From: Euryarchaeota archaeon UBA4
GTDB taxonomy: Archaea; Thermoplasmatota; Poseidoniia; Poseidoniales; Thalassarchaeaceae
Direction of reading: 5' to 3'
Length of the DNA stretch: 18,931 nucleotides
Assembly (NCBI GenBank): GCA_002497985.1
Contig: DAFQ01000048.1
Coordinates: 31,444-50,374, forward strand
Under the pieces are notes generated by a model. The model did no database searches, was not told where the DNA came from, and was given only the letters and a program-made list of their open reading frames with translations. This document shows, one piece after another, positions 8,201 to 15,269 of the stretch. The position numbers and the translations under genes are program-made. How positions within the stretch are numbered: position 1 is the stretch's first letter; each line of letters begins with the position of its first letter.

Positions 8201-9023
8201 CGTTCTCATAGCTGAGGGCCTCCGATTCTGTCTGGTCCCCAGCCCAACAGGCTATCAGCGTAGATCCAGCTATTGTAGCTCCGTAGGCAGCGCCGGTGAC
8301 GTACAGATTGTTATCTCCCGCTGCAGCAGCAACACCACCTGCCGATGTTCCATGTCCGTTGAACGATGAGGGGGTGGGATCAGTATCGTCGTTGCACCAG
8401 TCATAGGAGAGCAGGGACGAATAGCGAGGGGATATGTCGGGGTGGTCCTTGTCCAAGCCATCGTCAACGACGCTAATTACCACGCCCGAGCCGTTGTAAT
8501 TGTCCCATGCCCCAGTAATGTTGGAATCCTCCCCAGAGACTCCATTGGTTTGTCCAGTGTTACTCAGGTGCCATTGGGCAGGGAACTCGGGGTCATCGGG
8601 GACGAAACGAGGATACTGCTGCTTCATAACAAGGGGGGAGAATGACTCAATTTCGCCATAAACTAACGACTCACGAAGACTATCCACCGACCTAGTGGGA
8701 TCAGTGAACTCCCAAATGTAGGCTCCTTCCAGAATCGGGGCCCTCTGTGTGTTGTCTGGCCCCGCCTTGGAACTCAGATGACTCCCCATTTCCATACCAG
8801 TAATGACAAGCCAATCGTTAGTAGAGTCAAGTTGCTCCTGGGAATACGAATTGAGGTCTTCAGCGCGCTTTAGTGATAATTGAACTGCGATTGAGTATGT
8901 CGGGACTATTGGGTCATGAACGATATGATCATCCCTCTCATCGACATAGTCACCCGATGATACTCCTGCAATTGAGGAAAATAAGAGCATGACCGTCATC
9001 GCAAACGCGTTTCGCATAGCCAT
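5283..9023 (-). CDS. Secreted, membrane-anchored kexin/subtilisin-like serine protease with P-domain and TSP3/MopE repeats
   Basis: A 1246-residue exported protease of the S8 family, closest to kexin/furin types. Order: signal peptide (about 1-24), propeptide (to about 140), catalytic domain with Asp187 (VVDDGLD), His224 (NGHGTS), oxyanion Asn325 (AAGNG) and Ser404 (GGTSSATP), then a P-type jelly-roll domain (about 480-602). Next come acidic thrombospondin type-3 units (about 603-707), 94-residue composite repeats (708-1028), a membrane-proximal domain with two cysteines (1093, 1105), one transmembrane helix (about 1147-1174) and a 70-residue cytoplasmic tail ending RAPKFD. It probably sits on the outer face of the cell and degrades proteins; the Asp-rich repeats should bind calcium. 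No clear dibasic propeptide cleavage site is seen. A second ATG at 9017 is an alternative start. The gene is probably transcribed alone, with a TATA-like element upstream. Confidence 0.93.
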   Translation of the reverse strand: MAMRNAFAMTVMLLFSSIAGVSSGDYVDERDDHIVHDPIVPTYSIAVQLSLKRAEDLNSYSQEQLDSTNDWLVITGMEMGSHLSSKAGPDNTQRAPILEGAYIWEFTDPTRSVDSLRESLVYGEIESFSPLVMKQQYPRFVPDDPEFPAQWHLSNTGQTNGVSGEDSNITGAWDNYNGSGVVISVVDDGLDKDHPDISPRYSSLLSYDWCNDDTDPTPSSFNGHGTSAGGVAAAAGDNNLYVTGAAYGATIAGSTLIACWAGDQTESEALSYENDDIDIYTNSWGPSDDGQTLEGPGPLTTAAFEEDAYGGREDLGNILTWAAGNGLGSNDNANYDGYANSRYTIAVTAIDHDGDQSYYAEPGANILIAAHSNGDGEGITTTDITGSGGYNNSGNVTHDFGGTSSATPLAAGVIALVLEANEDLTWRDVQHILVNSARKNDASDSSWETNGAGHEVSHKYGFGAIDAGAAVNLAEGWSLVDEEVNLTFNPAISATSIPDSNSTWTEFDLDVQTDIQIESVDVIVNISHNSRGDLDIVLVSPTGKESWLAESRNDNGNNYYNWIFNTVHHWDESSIGEWTLKIRDTDSGTSGTLDSWGMIIHGMDADLDHDDDGLEDLNETGVWGTDPYDADTDDDGLDDFQEVMIFGTDPLSVDSDLDGLNDYSEAIILGTDPLDSDSDDDGLSDGAEVNFWSSDPLVYDPDADSDLFYHFNDCDDSDPLVNPGRPEMLNGIDDDCDEMTDEGFNFTDADGDGLVDWSEFHVHNTDHLDADTDDDGLRDGIEVNTHGSDPNWADPDEDSDGWHWFLDCDDEDEFRSPGLPEILDGIDNDCDEEMDDGFDSVDTDGDLLSDFEEYHNLSTNPYNGDTDGDGLPDGYELTDSMSDPLVYDPDSDSDGVYWFDDCDDDDSEMSPYLPESLDGKDNDCDLSIDEDFYDTDEDEDGLLDYDEYHNFTTDPNDPDTDDDGLTDGEEILSTMSDPLKYNFDNDGDGFRDFEDCEDLVDTINPNGVETWNGWDDDCSGVIDDGLDRMQLVSMTPGISEVFRWESVNDSLVLSIGAVPTQIEASVSWKFGDYTLTDNISNGGLKISIPSIDCDSPDSNLAIQLCSEGSSPQQVTALMVDSGEVTELVWNLDMVVWEPPLSLSEKILGFILSPAGVVVSLLGVICLIGGALLIGSRVSYKRQLKEAYEFYDINPEINNVGVEHQSYALPSAPDVSSLLSGGGQAQSSYSPTEIDEDTGLPRAPKFD
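5940..6902 (-). repeat. Three exact-length 94-residue repeats plus a partial fourth within the protease
   Basis: Residues 708-801, 802-895 and 896-989 of the protease are three tandem units of exactly 94 residues (282 bp), and 990-1028 is the start of a fourth. Each unit opens with an aromatic-rich turn and a MopE-like segment of the form DCDD...P..PE.L.GxDxDCD. The two cysteines are always 22 residues apart (714/736, 808/830, 902/924, 996/1018). The rest of each unit is two thrombospondin type-3-like Asp/Gly calcium loops ending in SDP. Copies have diverged in sequence but not in length. Confidence 0.85.
6903..7154 (-). repeat. Thrombospondin type-3-like 23-residue repeats
   Basis: Four consecutive units begin at residues 624, 647, 670 and 693 of the protease, each 23 residues long. 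Each carries a GTDP- or SSDP-type start and an Asp-rich DxDxDGLxD calcium loop. They lead directly into the longer 94-residue composite repeats. Confidence 0.8.
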
Positions 9024-9039
9024 TCTCGCGTAAGTACGA

Positions 9040-9046
9040 CATATAG
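9040..9046 (-). promoter_or_regulatory. TATA-like element of the protease gene
   Basis: CTATATG on the minus strand lies in the 61-base gap between the protease start and the LeuA-like stop codon. Its centre is about 20 bases from the ATG at 9023 and 26 bases from the second in-frame ATG at 9017. The latter spacing would suit a leaderless transcript starting at 9017. The position also suggests that the protease has its own promoter despite being downstream of the long same-strand run. Confidence 0.4.
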
Positions 9047-9084
9047 CCGTTAGTGGTAGAAGTTAGCCTCTTGAGTCACAATTT

Positions 9085-10338
9085 CTATGATTGAAAACCC
9101 TCAATCTCTGCATGTACTTCTTCATCAGTCATCAGCCTTCTCTGAGATTTCGCTACCTCGAACATGTGCTCAACCAGGCCTTCAGAAGCCTCGTACCCAT
9201 TTTGACTCAACCACCACGTGATATTCGATCTGCCACTCATGTGACCGATTCTGATAATCTGCTTGAGCCCAAAGTCACCTGCTGGGACCCCCGAGTAGAC
9301 CCTGTCGGCCAGCCAATGATCTCCCTTCGTCATGGCCTTAACTACGGCACTCGCGTGCACGCCCGTACCCGTTTCGAATGCGTCCGCTCCGAAAACTGGA
9401 TAATTTCTGGGCAAGGCGACTCCAATGTACTCGTTAGCCTTCCTCATGTACTCATTCAATGAGGTCAGGTCATTCTCAATTACCCCCATAAGACTCAGAT
9501 TTACCAGAGTCTGATCCAATGGCGCGTTTCCAGCCCTCTCTCCAACACCCAGAGCTGTACCGTGGATAACATCAGCCCCAGCCTCATAGGCAGCTAGATT
9601 GTTGGCGACCCCGAGTCCACGATCCTGGTGCCCATGCCAATTGACTTCTATCTCACGACGCTTCGCACCAGAGTCTGGAATGACCTCATCTTGTATGAAT
9701 CGTAGTAGCTTCCTCACCCCATTAGGTGTCACGTGGCCACATGTATCGCAAACGCAAATCCTGTCAGCCCCAAGTTCAATGGCCCTAGAATAAACCTCCT
9801 TGATTTCCTCAGGCTTGCTTCTAGTGGTATCTTCAGTGACAAACATCACAGGAATGTCATTGTCAACCGCGAATGTCACCGCAGATTCTGCAGTGGACAT
9901 AATTTTCTCCATTGTCCATCCCTCTGTGTATTGACGGATGGGACTAGTTCCGAGGAAGGCACTGGCTTGTATCTGACGCTCATGCTTTGCTTGAAGCTCG
10001 ACAAGTGGCTCAATATCGGAGACCACGGTCCTAACCGCGCAACCAGGCCTTAGCGAATAATCGCTCTCTCCCATGTGGCTTAGCATTGCGTCTATGTGCC
10101 CAACGTGGAAGGGACCTGCTCCAGGTAGCCCAAGGTCGACTTTCTGAACCCCGAGTTTCTCCATGAAGTCAATCAGCTCTAGCTTCTGCTCAATGGTGGG
10201 ATTGCTCGCGCTGGGACTCTGGAGACCGTCACGAAGAGTCTCATCATCAAACCAAAGCTCATGCGGATGATTGGAAGGATCTCTTTCGATTTCATAGTCG
10301 ATGGTGTTCCAATCGTAGATTAGCTCCTTCTCATCCAT
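9085..10338 (-). CDS. 2-isopropylmalate synthase-like enzyme (LeuA/homocitrate synthase family, DRE-TIM)
   Basis: A 417-residue acyl-CoA/2-oxoacid condensing enzyme of the DRE-TIM metallolyase superfamily. The signature DDETLRDGLQSP (31-42) holds the catalytic Arg36 and metal-binding Asp37. The metal-binding HGH (235-237) sits in NWHGHQDRGLG, and the family signatures CDTCGHVTPNG and GVGERAGN are present. The C-terminal lobe shows FETGTGVHASAVVKA. The leucine-feedback domain of classical LeuA is absent, so leucine control is not expected. Which acid is condensed (2-oxoisovalerate, pyruvate, 2-oxoglutarate) cannot be read from the sequence; 2-isopropylmalate synthesis is the default guess. The ATG at 10338 starts right before the conserved core; an in-frame ATG at 10371 and a GTG at 10401 are alternatives. 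The latter would sit 6 bases after the ctaB stop, which suggests cotranscription with ctaB. Confidence 0.8.
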   Translation of the reverse strand: MDEKELIYDWNTIDYEIERDPSNHPHELWFDDETLRDGLQSPSASNPTIEQKLELIDFMEKLGVQKVDLGLPGAGPFHVGHIDAMLSHMGESDYSLRPGCAVRTVVSDIEPLVELQAKHERQIQASAFLGTSPIRQYTEGWTMEKIMSTAESAVTFAVDNDIPVMFVTEDTTRSKPEEIKEVYSRAIELGADRICVCDTCGHVTPNGVRKLLRFIQDEVIPDSGAKRREIEVNWHGHQDRGLGVANNLAAYEAGADVIHGTALGVGERAGNAPLDQTLVNLSLMGVIENDLTSLNEYMRKANEYIGVALPRNYPVFGADAFETGTGVHASAVVKAMTKGDHWLADRVYSGVPAGDFGLKQIIRIGHMSGRSNITWWLSQNGYEASEGLVEHMFEVAKSQRRLMTDEEVHAEIEGFQS

Positions 10339-10407
10339 GGCCTCGCCCCAGTCCTCTACGGTTGTCAACATCCCGCTCAGTGCTTGAAGGCATCGGGCCA
10401 CTCACTT

Positions 10408-11466
10408 CTATGATTGACTCGCCGAAGATCGTTTAGTCAACTCAATTCTAATCACCCAAGACATGGTAAGGATGGCTCCAATAATGGCTCCAGTGAGTCC
10501 GATGCTTGAAGTCACAATCATCACGAATACCAGTGCCAGGTAAACCATGGAATCAATGAATGATCGTGATGCTGTAGCCATTCTGCCGTCCTCATCAGGT
10601 AACTCACCTAGGTCAATCCTCCAAACTGTGCTAGCGTACCATGAACTCAGAAGAATTGCATTCCACCCCAGAACGTGATAGAGCATGTCCCCCTGATTCA
10701 GGCCACCATAGGCTATCGGCGCTACTGCGGACAAAATAATTAGCAATATGGCGTAGATTTTCATTTCAAGCAGGGTCCTTTCAGGGCCCTTCACATTCGG
10801 CATCATTGGAATGCCGACTTCGCCATATTCCTTTGAGCGGTAGAGTGCAAGTGCCCAGAAGTGAGGAGGAGTCCAGAGGAAGATTAACACGAACATGAAC
10901 CACGGCATCAAACCCCCAATGTCTGTAACCGAATCAATGAACAATGATGCAGATTCTGTAGAAAGTTGGAGGTCACTTTCTGCAGAGGCCCAACCAACTA
11001 GTGGGGGAGTCGATCCGGCTATCCCGCCAATCACAATATTCTGGGGCGTAGACCTCTTCAGCCAAATGCTGTAGATGAAGACATAGAACAGCACACTGAA
11101 GGCCGCCCAAAAGGCAGCAACTTCGTTCGCTAGAACAATCAGCCATAGAGTTCCCAATATCGACAAAAGAACGCCGAAGAACAATGCCGAATTTGGCGAT
11201 ACCTCGCCCAACGGAATGGGCCTATCGGCAGTCCTCCTCATCATCGGATCGATGTCCCTGTCATACCACATGTTGATCGCATTGGCTCCTCCTGCGGTCA
11301 GGTACCCGCCTACCAATACTATTGCCATGGTCTCTAAAGTTGCCATGCCTAGTCCAGCCTCACTAAGGAAGTCATGAGACAATGTGGCGCATAGTGCAGT
11401 GATCTGGAGAAGGACGACAACACGGGGCTTAGTTAGGGAGAAGTATGACTCGATAGCACCGCTCAT
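10408..11466 (-). CDS. ctaB: Protoheme IX farnesyltransferase (heme O synthase)
   Basis: A 352-residue polytopic membrane protein of the UbiA prenyltransferase family. It transfers a farnesyl group to protoheme to make heme O, the precursor of heme A. The first prenyl-diphosphate/Mg motif reads NMWYDRDIDPMMRRT, with Asn65, Asp69 and Asp73, followed by DRPIP. The second cytoplasmic loop carries YGEVGIPMMPNVKGPERT, as in the CtaB family. About eight or nine hydrophobic helices are visible. I set the start at the ATG at 11466 rather than the ATG at 11484 because AAAGGAGGG lies just upstream with a 6-base spacer; it would fall inside the gene if the longer form were used. The heme A synthase gene is immediately upstream on the same strand, giving a ctaA-ctaB pair that supplies an aa3-type oxidase. 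Confidence 0.95.
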   Translation of the reverse strand: MSGAIESYFSLTKPRVVVLLQITALCATLSHDFLSEAGLGMATLETMAIVLVGGYLTAGGANAINMWYDRDIDPMMRRTADRPIPLGEVSPNSALFFGVLLSILGTLWLIVLANEVAAFWAAFSVLFYVFIYSIWLKRSTPQNIVIGGIAGSTPPLVGWASAESDLQLSTESASLFIDSVTDIGGLMPWFMFVLIFLWTPPHFWALALYRSKEYGEVGIPMMPNVKGPERTLLEMKIYAILLIILSAVAPIAYGGLNQGDMLYHVLGWNAILLSSWYASTVWRIDLGELPDEDGRMATASRSFIDSMVYLALVFVMIVTSSIGLTGAIIGAILTMSWVIRIELTKRSSASQS

Positions 11467-11472
11467 CTCAAC

Positions 11473-11478
11473 CCTCCT
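11473..11478 (-). promoter_or_regulatory. Strong Shine-Dalgarno sequence for ctaB
   Basis: AGGAGG on the minus strand, inside AAAAGGAGGG, lies 6 bases upstream of the ATG at 11466. It decides the ctaB start in favour of 11466 over the in-frame ATG at 11484. It is the clearest ribosome binding site in the window. Confidence 0.75.
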
Positions 11479-11492
11479 TTTCATGTGGATAT

Positions 11493-12581
11493 TTAGTGGC
11501 TGCTATCCCTCATTGAGATAACGGACAGGCCCAGCCAGGCTGTAGCTAGGGTCGAGAAAGCCGCAGCGGCTACCATCAAGTGGGCCAACGAGAGGAACTC
11601 GAAGAATCCATCCGGCTCCCAAGAAAGAATGTAGAGCCCCCCTAAAGCAACATTTGCGACGTAAATCAGAGTGGCGGCGAATATCCAGGTCTTCAGCACA
11701 GTTCCCCCTTGTCCATGAGCACAGTCTTTCCGAATCATGTAGGATGCAGAGATTAGGAATGCTCCAATCGCACCAACCAACCACCTATGGATGACCTGAG
11801 ATTGGATCTCCCAATCCTCTATCGCAGGAAAAACCTCCCCGTTGCAAAGTGGCCAAGATTCAGCGAATCCGCCAATTCCGCACCCATAGTTCGCACCCGG
11901 TGTAGTGGAAACAAAGGCTCCAGAGAATAGTGTGAACAGCGTCCCAAGGCTCATCCAGCCCAATATGGGCCCCCATTTCTTTGCTAGCAATGGATCGAAG
12001 GTCAGCCAATTGGGCAATTCATCATCGTCCTTGCATAGCTCCATCCACAGCCAGATCAGACACAGCAAGAAGGCCAATGCAGAACCGAGATGTAGTGCAA
12101 CGCTCCAATGCTCATTATCAAGCTCAACAGTCAGCCATCCAACAGCCCCTTGCCATAGGATAAGAATCAGAGAAGCCGCCGCGGCCCTTTTCGATCTAGA
12201 TGACTTCTCATCATCCGATTTTATTACAATCCAGTTCAAAATCACCAATGGGCCCAGTATTGCCCCTGCTAGAAGCCTGTGAAACCACTCTGTGAATATT
12301 TGGAAAGAAGTGTATCTGTGCCCAGAACCCCTGGAGTCAGCCTCCTCTGGATTAGCATCCCACCACTCTCCCTGCTCATCCTCAGAAATGTCAAATCCAA
12401 ACGTCCCAAAGCAAGTAGGCCAATCCGGACACGACTCGCCTGCATCGTAAATCCTGATTGTTCCGCCAATCCCTATCACGATTACAGTCAGGATTACTAG
12501 CGCAGCTGTGGCCTTCTTGGGGTTGACCACATCTGAGAGTTTTTCCACACCCTGCCTAATTGGGCCGAGCAAGATAACCAC
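11493..12581 (-). CDS. ctaA: Heme A synthase (COX15/CtaA)
   Basis: A 362-residue membrane enzyme that oxidises the C8 methyl group of heme O to the formyl group of heme A. The family hallmark CPDWPTCFG (Cys51, Cys57) follows the first helix. A second extracytoplasmic cysteine pair is Cys234 and Cys246, in CGIGG...WPLCNG. The four heme-ligand histidines are visible as His101 (EWFHRLLAG), His164 (VALHLGSA), His265 (VIHRWLVG) and His334 (LAHLMVA). This gives the duplicated four-helix layout with about eight helices. The start is GTG, with GGAAGGG directly before it, 12 bases after the rpoK stop; the true start might be a few codons downstream. Tight spacing suggests cotranscription rpoK-ctaA-ctaB. 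Both disulfide pairs are retained, unlike some archaeal CtaA proteins that have only one. Confidence 0.94.
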   Translation of the reverse strand: MVILLGPIRQGVEKLSDVVNPKKATAALVILTVIVIGIGGTIRIYDAGESCPDWPTCFGTFGFDISEDEQGEWWDANPEEADSRGSGHRYTSFQIFTEWFHRLLAGAILGPLVILNWIVIKSDDEKSSRSKRAAAASLILILWQGAVGWLTVELDNEHWSVALHLGSALAFLLCLIWLWMELCKDDDELPNWLTFDPLLAKKWGPILGWMSLGTLFTLFSGAFVSTTPGANYGCGIGGFAESWPLCNGEVFPAIEDWEIQSQVIHRWLVGAIGAFLISASYMIRKDCAHGQGGTVLKTWIFAATLIYVANVALGGLYILSWEPDGFFEFLSLAHLMVAAAAFSTLATAWLGLSVISMRDSSH

Positions 12582-12593
12582 CCCTTCCGGAGC

Positions 12594-12881
12594 TCACTCT
12601 TCCTCTAGGTGAGGTTCGACATCGATGGGAATCTTGTCTTCCTCATACTCAAGAGTGGCTATCTTCATTGGATCAAGAACCACTCTCTCCTTGGCCTCAT
12701 CAACTCCATAGAGCTGGATGAGTTCCTCACTGAACTTCTCCCGCAACTCGTCCTCGGTGACGTATAGGGGTGCTCCCATGCTTATCTGAAGCGCCCTAGC
12801 GCCAATAATTCGCGCCTTTTCGAAGCGTGTGTGGTGTCTTGCAGGCTTGACCATCGGGCGCCCGACCGGAGCCCCCCACAT
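12594..12881 (-). CDS. rpoK: DNA-directed RNA polymerase subunit K (Rpb6 homologue)
   Basis: A 95-residue core subunit of archaeal RNA polymerase that stabilises the clamp and the assembly of the large subunits. The family core is clear: TRFEKARIIGARALQISMGAP (residues 18-38) and DPMKIATLEYEEDKIPIDV (70-88). Between them lies a segment of about 30 residues, whereas archaeal RpoK usually has about 10. The C-terminus is acidic (HLEEE). The ATG at 12881 is used; ATG at 12854, just before the conserved core, is an alternative. A TATA-like CTAAAG inside a perfect inverted repeat lies about 27 bases upstream of 12881, supporting that start for a leaderless message. Its gene leads the ctaA-ctaB-leuA-like run. 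Confidence 0.9.
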   Translation of the reverse strand: MWGAPVGRPMVKPARHHTRFEKARIIGARALQISMGAPLYVTEDELREKFSEELIQLYGVDEAKERVVLDPMKIATLEYEEDKIPIDVEPHLEEE

Positions 12882-12900
12882 AAGGGCTCTTACTGCTCAT

Positions 12901-12916
12901 CGCCCCTTTAGGGGCG
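12901..12916. promoter_or_regulatory. Perfect inverted repeat overlapping the putative rpoK TATA box
   Basis: CGCCCCTTTAGGGGCG has 7-base arms around a 2-base centre and fills much of the 45-base gap between the thiolase stop and the rpoK start. On the minus strand its centre (CTAAAG) is about 27 bases from the rpoK ATG at 12881, the expected distance for a TATA box. It could be an operator over the promoter, or a GC-rich hairpin in the transcript after thiolase. Confidence 0.45.
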
Positions 12917-12926
12917 TGGATTTCCC

Positions 12927-14087
12927 TCAAAGGCGCTCAACAAGCATTGCCACTGCATTTCCCCCGCCGAGGCAAATCGTGACAACCCCCAATCTCCCTT
13001 CGGTACGGATGAGGCCGTTCACGAGGGTCATCAGACATCTCGTACCGGTCGCCCCTAGGGGGTGCCCAATCGAAATCGCGCCCCCGTGGATGTTGAAGCA
13101 GTCATCAGGAACACCAAAATGGTCCATAATCGCACATGAAGCAGATGCGAAGGCCTCATTGTGCTCGAACAAATCTATGTTCGAGGAATCGATCCCGTTC
13201 CTCTCTAGAAGATCTTCCACAGCAGGAATCGGGGCTGCCATGACTCTCTCGGGAGAAACACCGGATGTCGTGTAGTCAACTATCCTAGCTAGTATGGGCA
13301 AACCAATTTCACGCGCCCTGTCCTCCGATGCGACTAGAACCGCAGAGGCGCCATCCGATACCTGACTTGCATTGCCAGCGGTCACCTGCCCAGAGTCATC
13401 GAAGACCGGAACCAATGACGAGAGTCCTTCCATGTCCGTATCGGCCCTGATCCCCTCGTCTGTGTCCAACCCCCCCACTGGGAAGCACTCTGAAGCTAGC
13501 CAACCCTCTTCCCAGCCAGTATTGCTGAGGCGATGGGACCTAACTGAATAAGAGTCAGACCGTTCCCTGGAAATCCCAAACTCGCGAGCACAGGTCTCGC
13601 CGGTGTTGCCCATTTTCTCGCCGGTGTAAGCGTCCTCAAGACCATCGTGTGACAATATGGAAAGAAGTGACTTGTAAGGGACATCCTCGCCTCTCTTCGC
13701 GCTCCTGACAAATCGGGGAGCATTCGTCATTGACTCCATTCCTCCGGCCACTACCAGTGATGCCATCCCGGATCTAATTTCGGAAGCTGCAATCATCACG
13801 GATTTCAGACTAGAGCCGCATACCTTGTTTATTGTGGTACAGGGGGTCGAGTGAGGCATCCCTACTCCTAGAGCGACCTGTCTTGCAGGGGCTTGCCCAG
13901 AACCAGCCTGGAGCACCTGTCCCATGTACACTTGATCGATATCGCCACTTGCTGGATCTATCCCGGCCCGATTCAAGAGCTCAGAAACCGCCATGGTTCC
14001 AAGTTCTGGAGCGGAGTATTCTGAGAGGCCTCCCCTGAACTTGCCGAAGGGAGTGCGTGCATATCCGCAAATCACCGCTTCCGGCAT
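12927..14087 (-). CDS. Acetyl-CoA C-acyltransferase (thiolase)
   Basis: A 386-residue thiolase with all catalytic signatures: nucleophile Cys90 in NKVCGSSLKS, His309 in EHNEAFA, His342 in GHPLGATGTR and the general acid/base Cys372 in TICLGGGNA. It either cleaves 3-ketoacyl-CoA in beta-oxidation or condenses two acetyl-CoA, for example towards the mevalonate pathway. The sequence looks like the acetyl-CoA acetyltransferase group, but the direction is not decidable. I use the ATG at 14087 because it gives the canonical start MPEAVICGYARTPFGKFRGG; an in-frame TTG at 14117 would add only ten unconserved residues. A TATA-like TTTATT at 14129-14134, just after the dioxygenase stop, may give it a promoter of its own. 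No DUF35 partner gene lies next to it, unlike archaeal thiolase/HMG-CoA synthase clusters. Confidence 0.92.
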   Translation of the reverse strand: MPEAVICGYARTPFGKFRGGLSEYSAPELGTMAVSELLNRAGIDPASGDIDQVYMGQVLQAGSGQAPARQVALGVGMPHSTPCTTINKVCGSSLKSVMIAASEIRSGMASLVVAGGMESMTNAPRFVRSAKRGEDVPYKSLLSILSHDGLEDAYTGEKMGNTGETCAREFGISRERSDSYSVRSHRLSNTGWEEGWLASECFPVGGLDTDEGIRADTDMEGLSSLVPVFDDSGQVTAGNASQVSDGASAVLVASEDRAREIGLPILARIVDYTTSGVSPERVMAAPIPAVEDLLERNGIDSSNIDLFEHNEAFASASCAIMDHFGVPDDCFNIHGGAISIGHPLGATGTRCLMTLVNGLIRTEGRLGVVTICLGGGNAVAMLVERL

Positions 14088-14142
14088 ACGACGTTCGAGA
14101 GGACAAGGAGACTTCAAGGGTCCGATAGAATAAACCGAAAAG

Positions 14143-15201
14143 TCACTCTTTTGCAGAGTTGTACCCGTAGAATTCCGAATTCACTAGCTCCGGTCGCTTC
14201 TGTGGCTTGACTAGGATGGTTCTAACGGCCCAAAGGTCCTTGAAAATTCGATACTCAGACGTGGCATCCAGATAATCGACACCACTGGTTCCCCCTGTCC
14301 CAATTCTCCTGCCCATTATTCGTTCTACCATTCTAGCATGCGAGTGACGCCACTTCACCATCGACTCCTCGAGCTCGACCACTGCATCAATCAGCTTACG
14401 CGGCCAGGCTAGAAGGGGCAGCTCCCTGTAAGACTCGATGAACAACAGCCCCGCTCTTTTTCTATCCGGCGTTCCATCCGGCTTCAGGAATGAAATCGCA
14501 GATTCATGGGACGCCTTCATCCTAGCAGCCATCATCTCAGAGGAACCAGAGGCAGAGTCGCATATTCCCTTGTGTGCACTCAGGTGCGCATCCACATAAT
14601 GGAGGACAGACTCATCGTCCTTTTCGGACTCGAAAAAGGATCCCATGATGGGGGTCCTTTCCACCCAAAGCATCAGGGATTCTGCAAGGCTAGATTTCGA
14701 AGACACTTCCTCTAGCCTGGCGAGTACATTCTCGTGCTGCTCGCCCCTGGGGGCCATTTTCCTGAATGCATCCAAGGCATTGACCCCGCCAATCCTATCC
14801 GAGTCTTCCAGTCCCAGAAGGATCTCGAACTCCCTCATTTGGAAAGACTCGAATCCCGAAGCGCTGCCAAGCCCGTCCCTGAAAGCCAGGAAACCCTGGG
14901 GCGTCAGAGTCTCCAGTACGGTCCATTGATTGGCCATAAGTCGGAAAATCTCCGTGGTCCTACCAAGATGCTCGACCGCTCGCGGAATCTCGTCTTCAGG
15001 AACGGGAACTTGCCCCAGTATGTCCCTGACCTCGGAGAGCTCCCTGATTACTTGCTTGAACCATAGCTCGAATGTCTGATGAACAATAATGAAGTGCATC
15101 TCATCTGCACTGATGGACCTCTCTTCCCCTTGGAGGTCTAGTAACTCGTGTAGATTGAGGTACTCGGAGTAGGTCCAGTCCCCATGTCCGCCACCGCTCA
15201 T
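14143..15201 (-). CDS. kynA: Tryptophan 2,3-dioxygenase
   Basis: A 352-residue heme enzyme that opens the indole ring of L-tryptophan with O2 to give N-formylkynurenine, the first step of the kynurenine pathway. The active-site segment DEMHFIIVHQTFELWFKQ (33-50) carries the distal His41. FRDGLGSASGFESFQMREFE matches the substrate-binding Arg region. The proximal heme ligand is His288 in WRHSHARMVERIMG, followed by GTGGTSGVDYL. The C-terminal FKDLWAVRTILV also fits. Length is in the family range. A GGGGGTGA sequence lies 3 bases before the ATG and is a plausible ribosome binding site. It is read divergently from the acetyltransferase gene and lies upstream of thiolase. No kynurenine formamidase, kynureninase or monooxygenase is visible in the window. 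Confidence 0.94.
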   Translation of the reverse strand: MSGGGHGDWTYSEYLNLHELLDLQGEERSISADEMHFIIVHQTFELWFKQVIRELSEVRDILGQVPVPEDEIPRAVEHLGRTTEIFRLMANQWTVLETLTPQGFLAFRDGLGSASGFESFQMREFEILLGLEDSDRIGGVNALDAFRKMAPRGEQHENVLARLEEVSSKSSLAESLMLWVERTPIMGSFFESEKDDESVLHYVDAHLSAHKGICDSASGSSEMMAARMKASHESAISFLKPDGTPDRKRAGLLFIESYRELPLLAWPRKLIDAVVELEESMVKWRHSHARMVERIMGRRIGTGGTSGVDYLDATSEYRIFKDLWAVRTILVKPQKRPELVNSEFYGYNSAKE

Positions 15202-15269
15202 GAGTCACCCCCGGGAGTCCTCGCTTGAAGCATTGTCGCAACTTGCGAATCACTCAATAGGTGCTACAC

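Noticed and set aside
5283..15201. A link between the MopE-like repeats of the protease and the nearby tryptophan dioxygenase, since MopE in Methylococcus uses a kynurenine residue to bind copper.
   Set aside because: Tryptophan dioxygenase acts on free tryptophan, the kynurenine in MopE is a post-translational product, and the genes are more than 5 kb apart with unrelated genes between. Only the Asp/Cys motif is shared.
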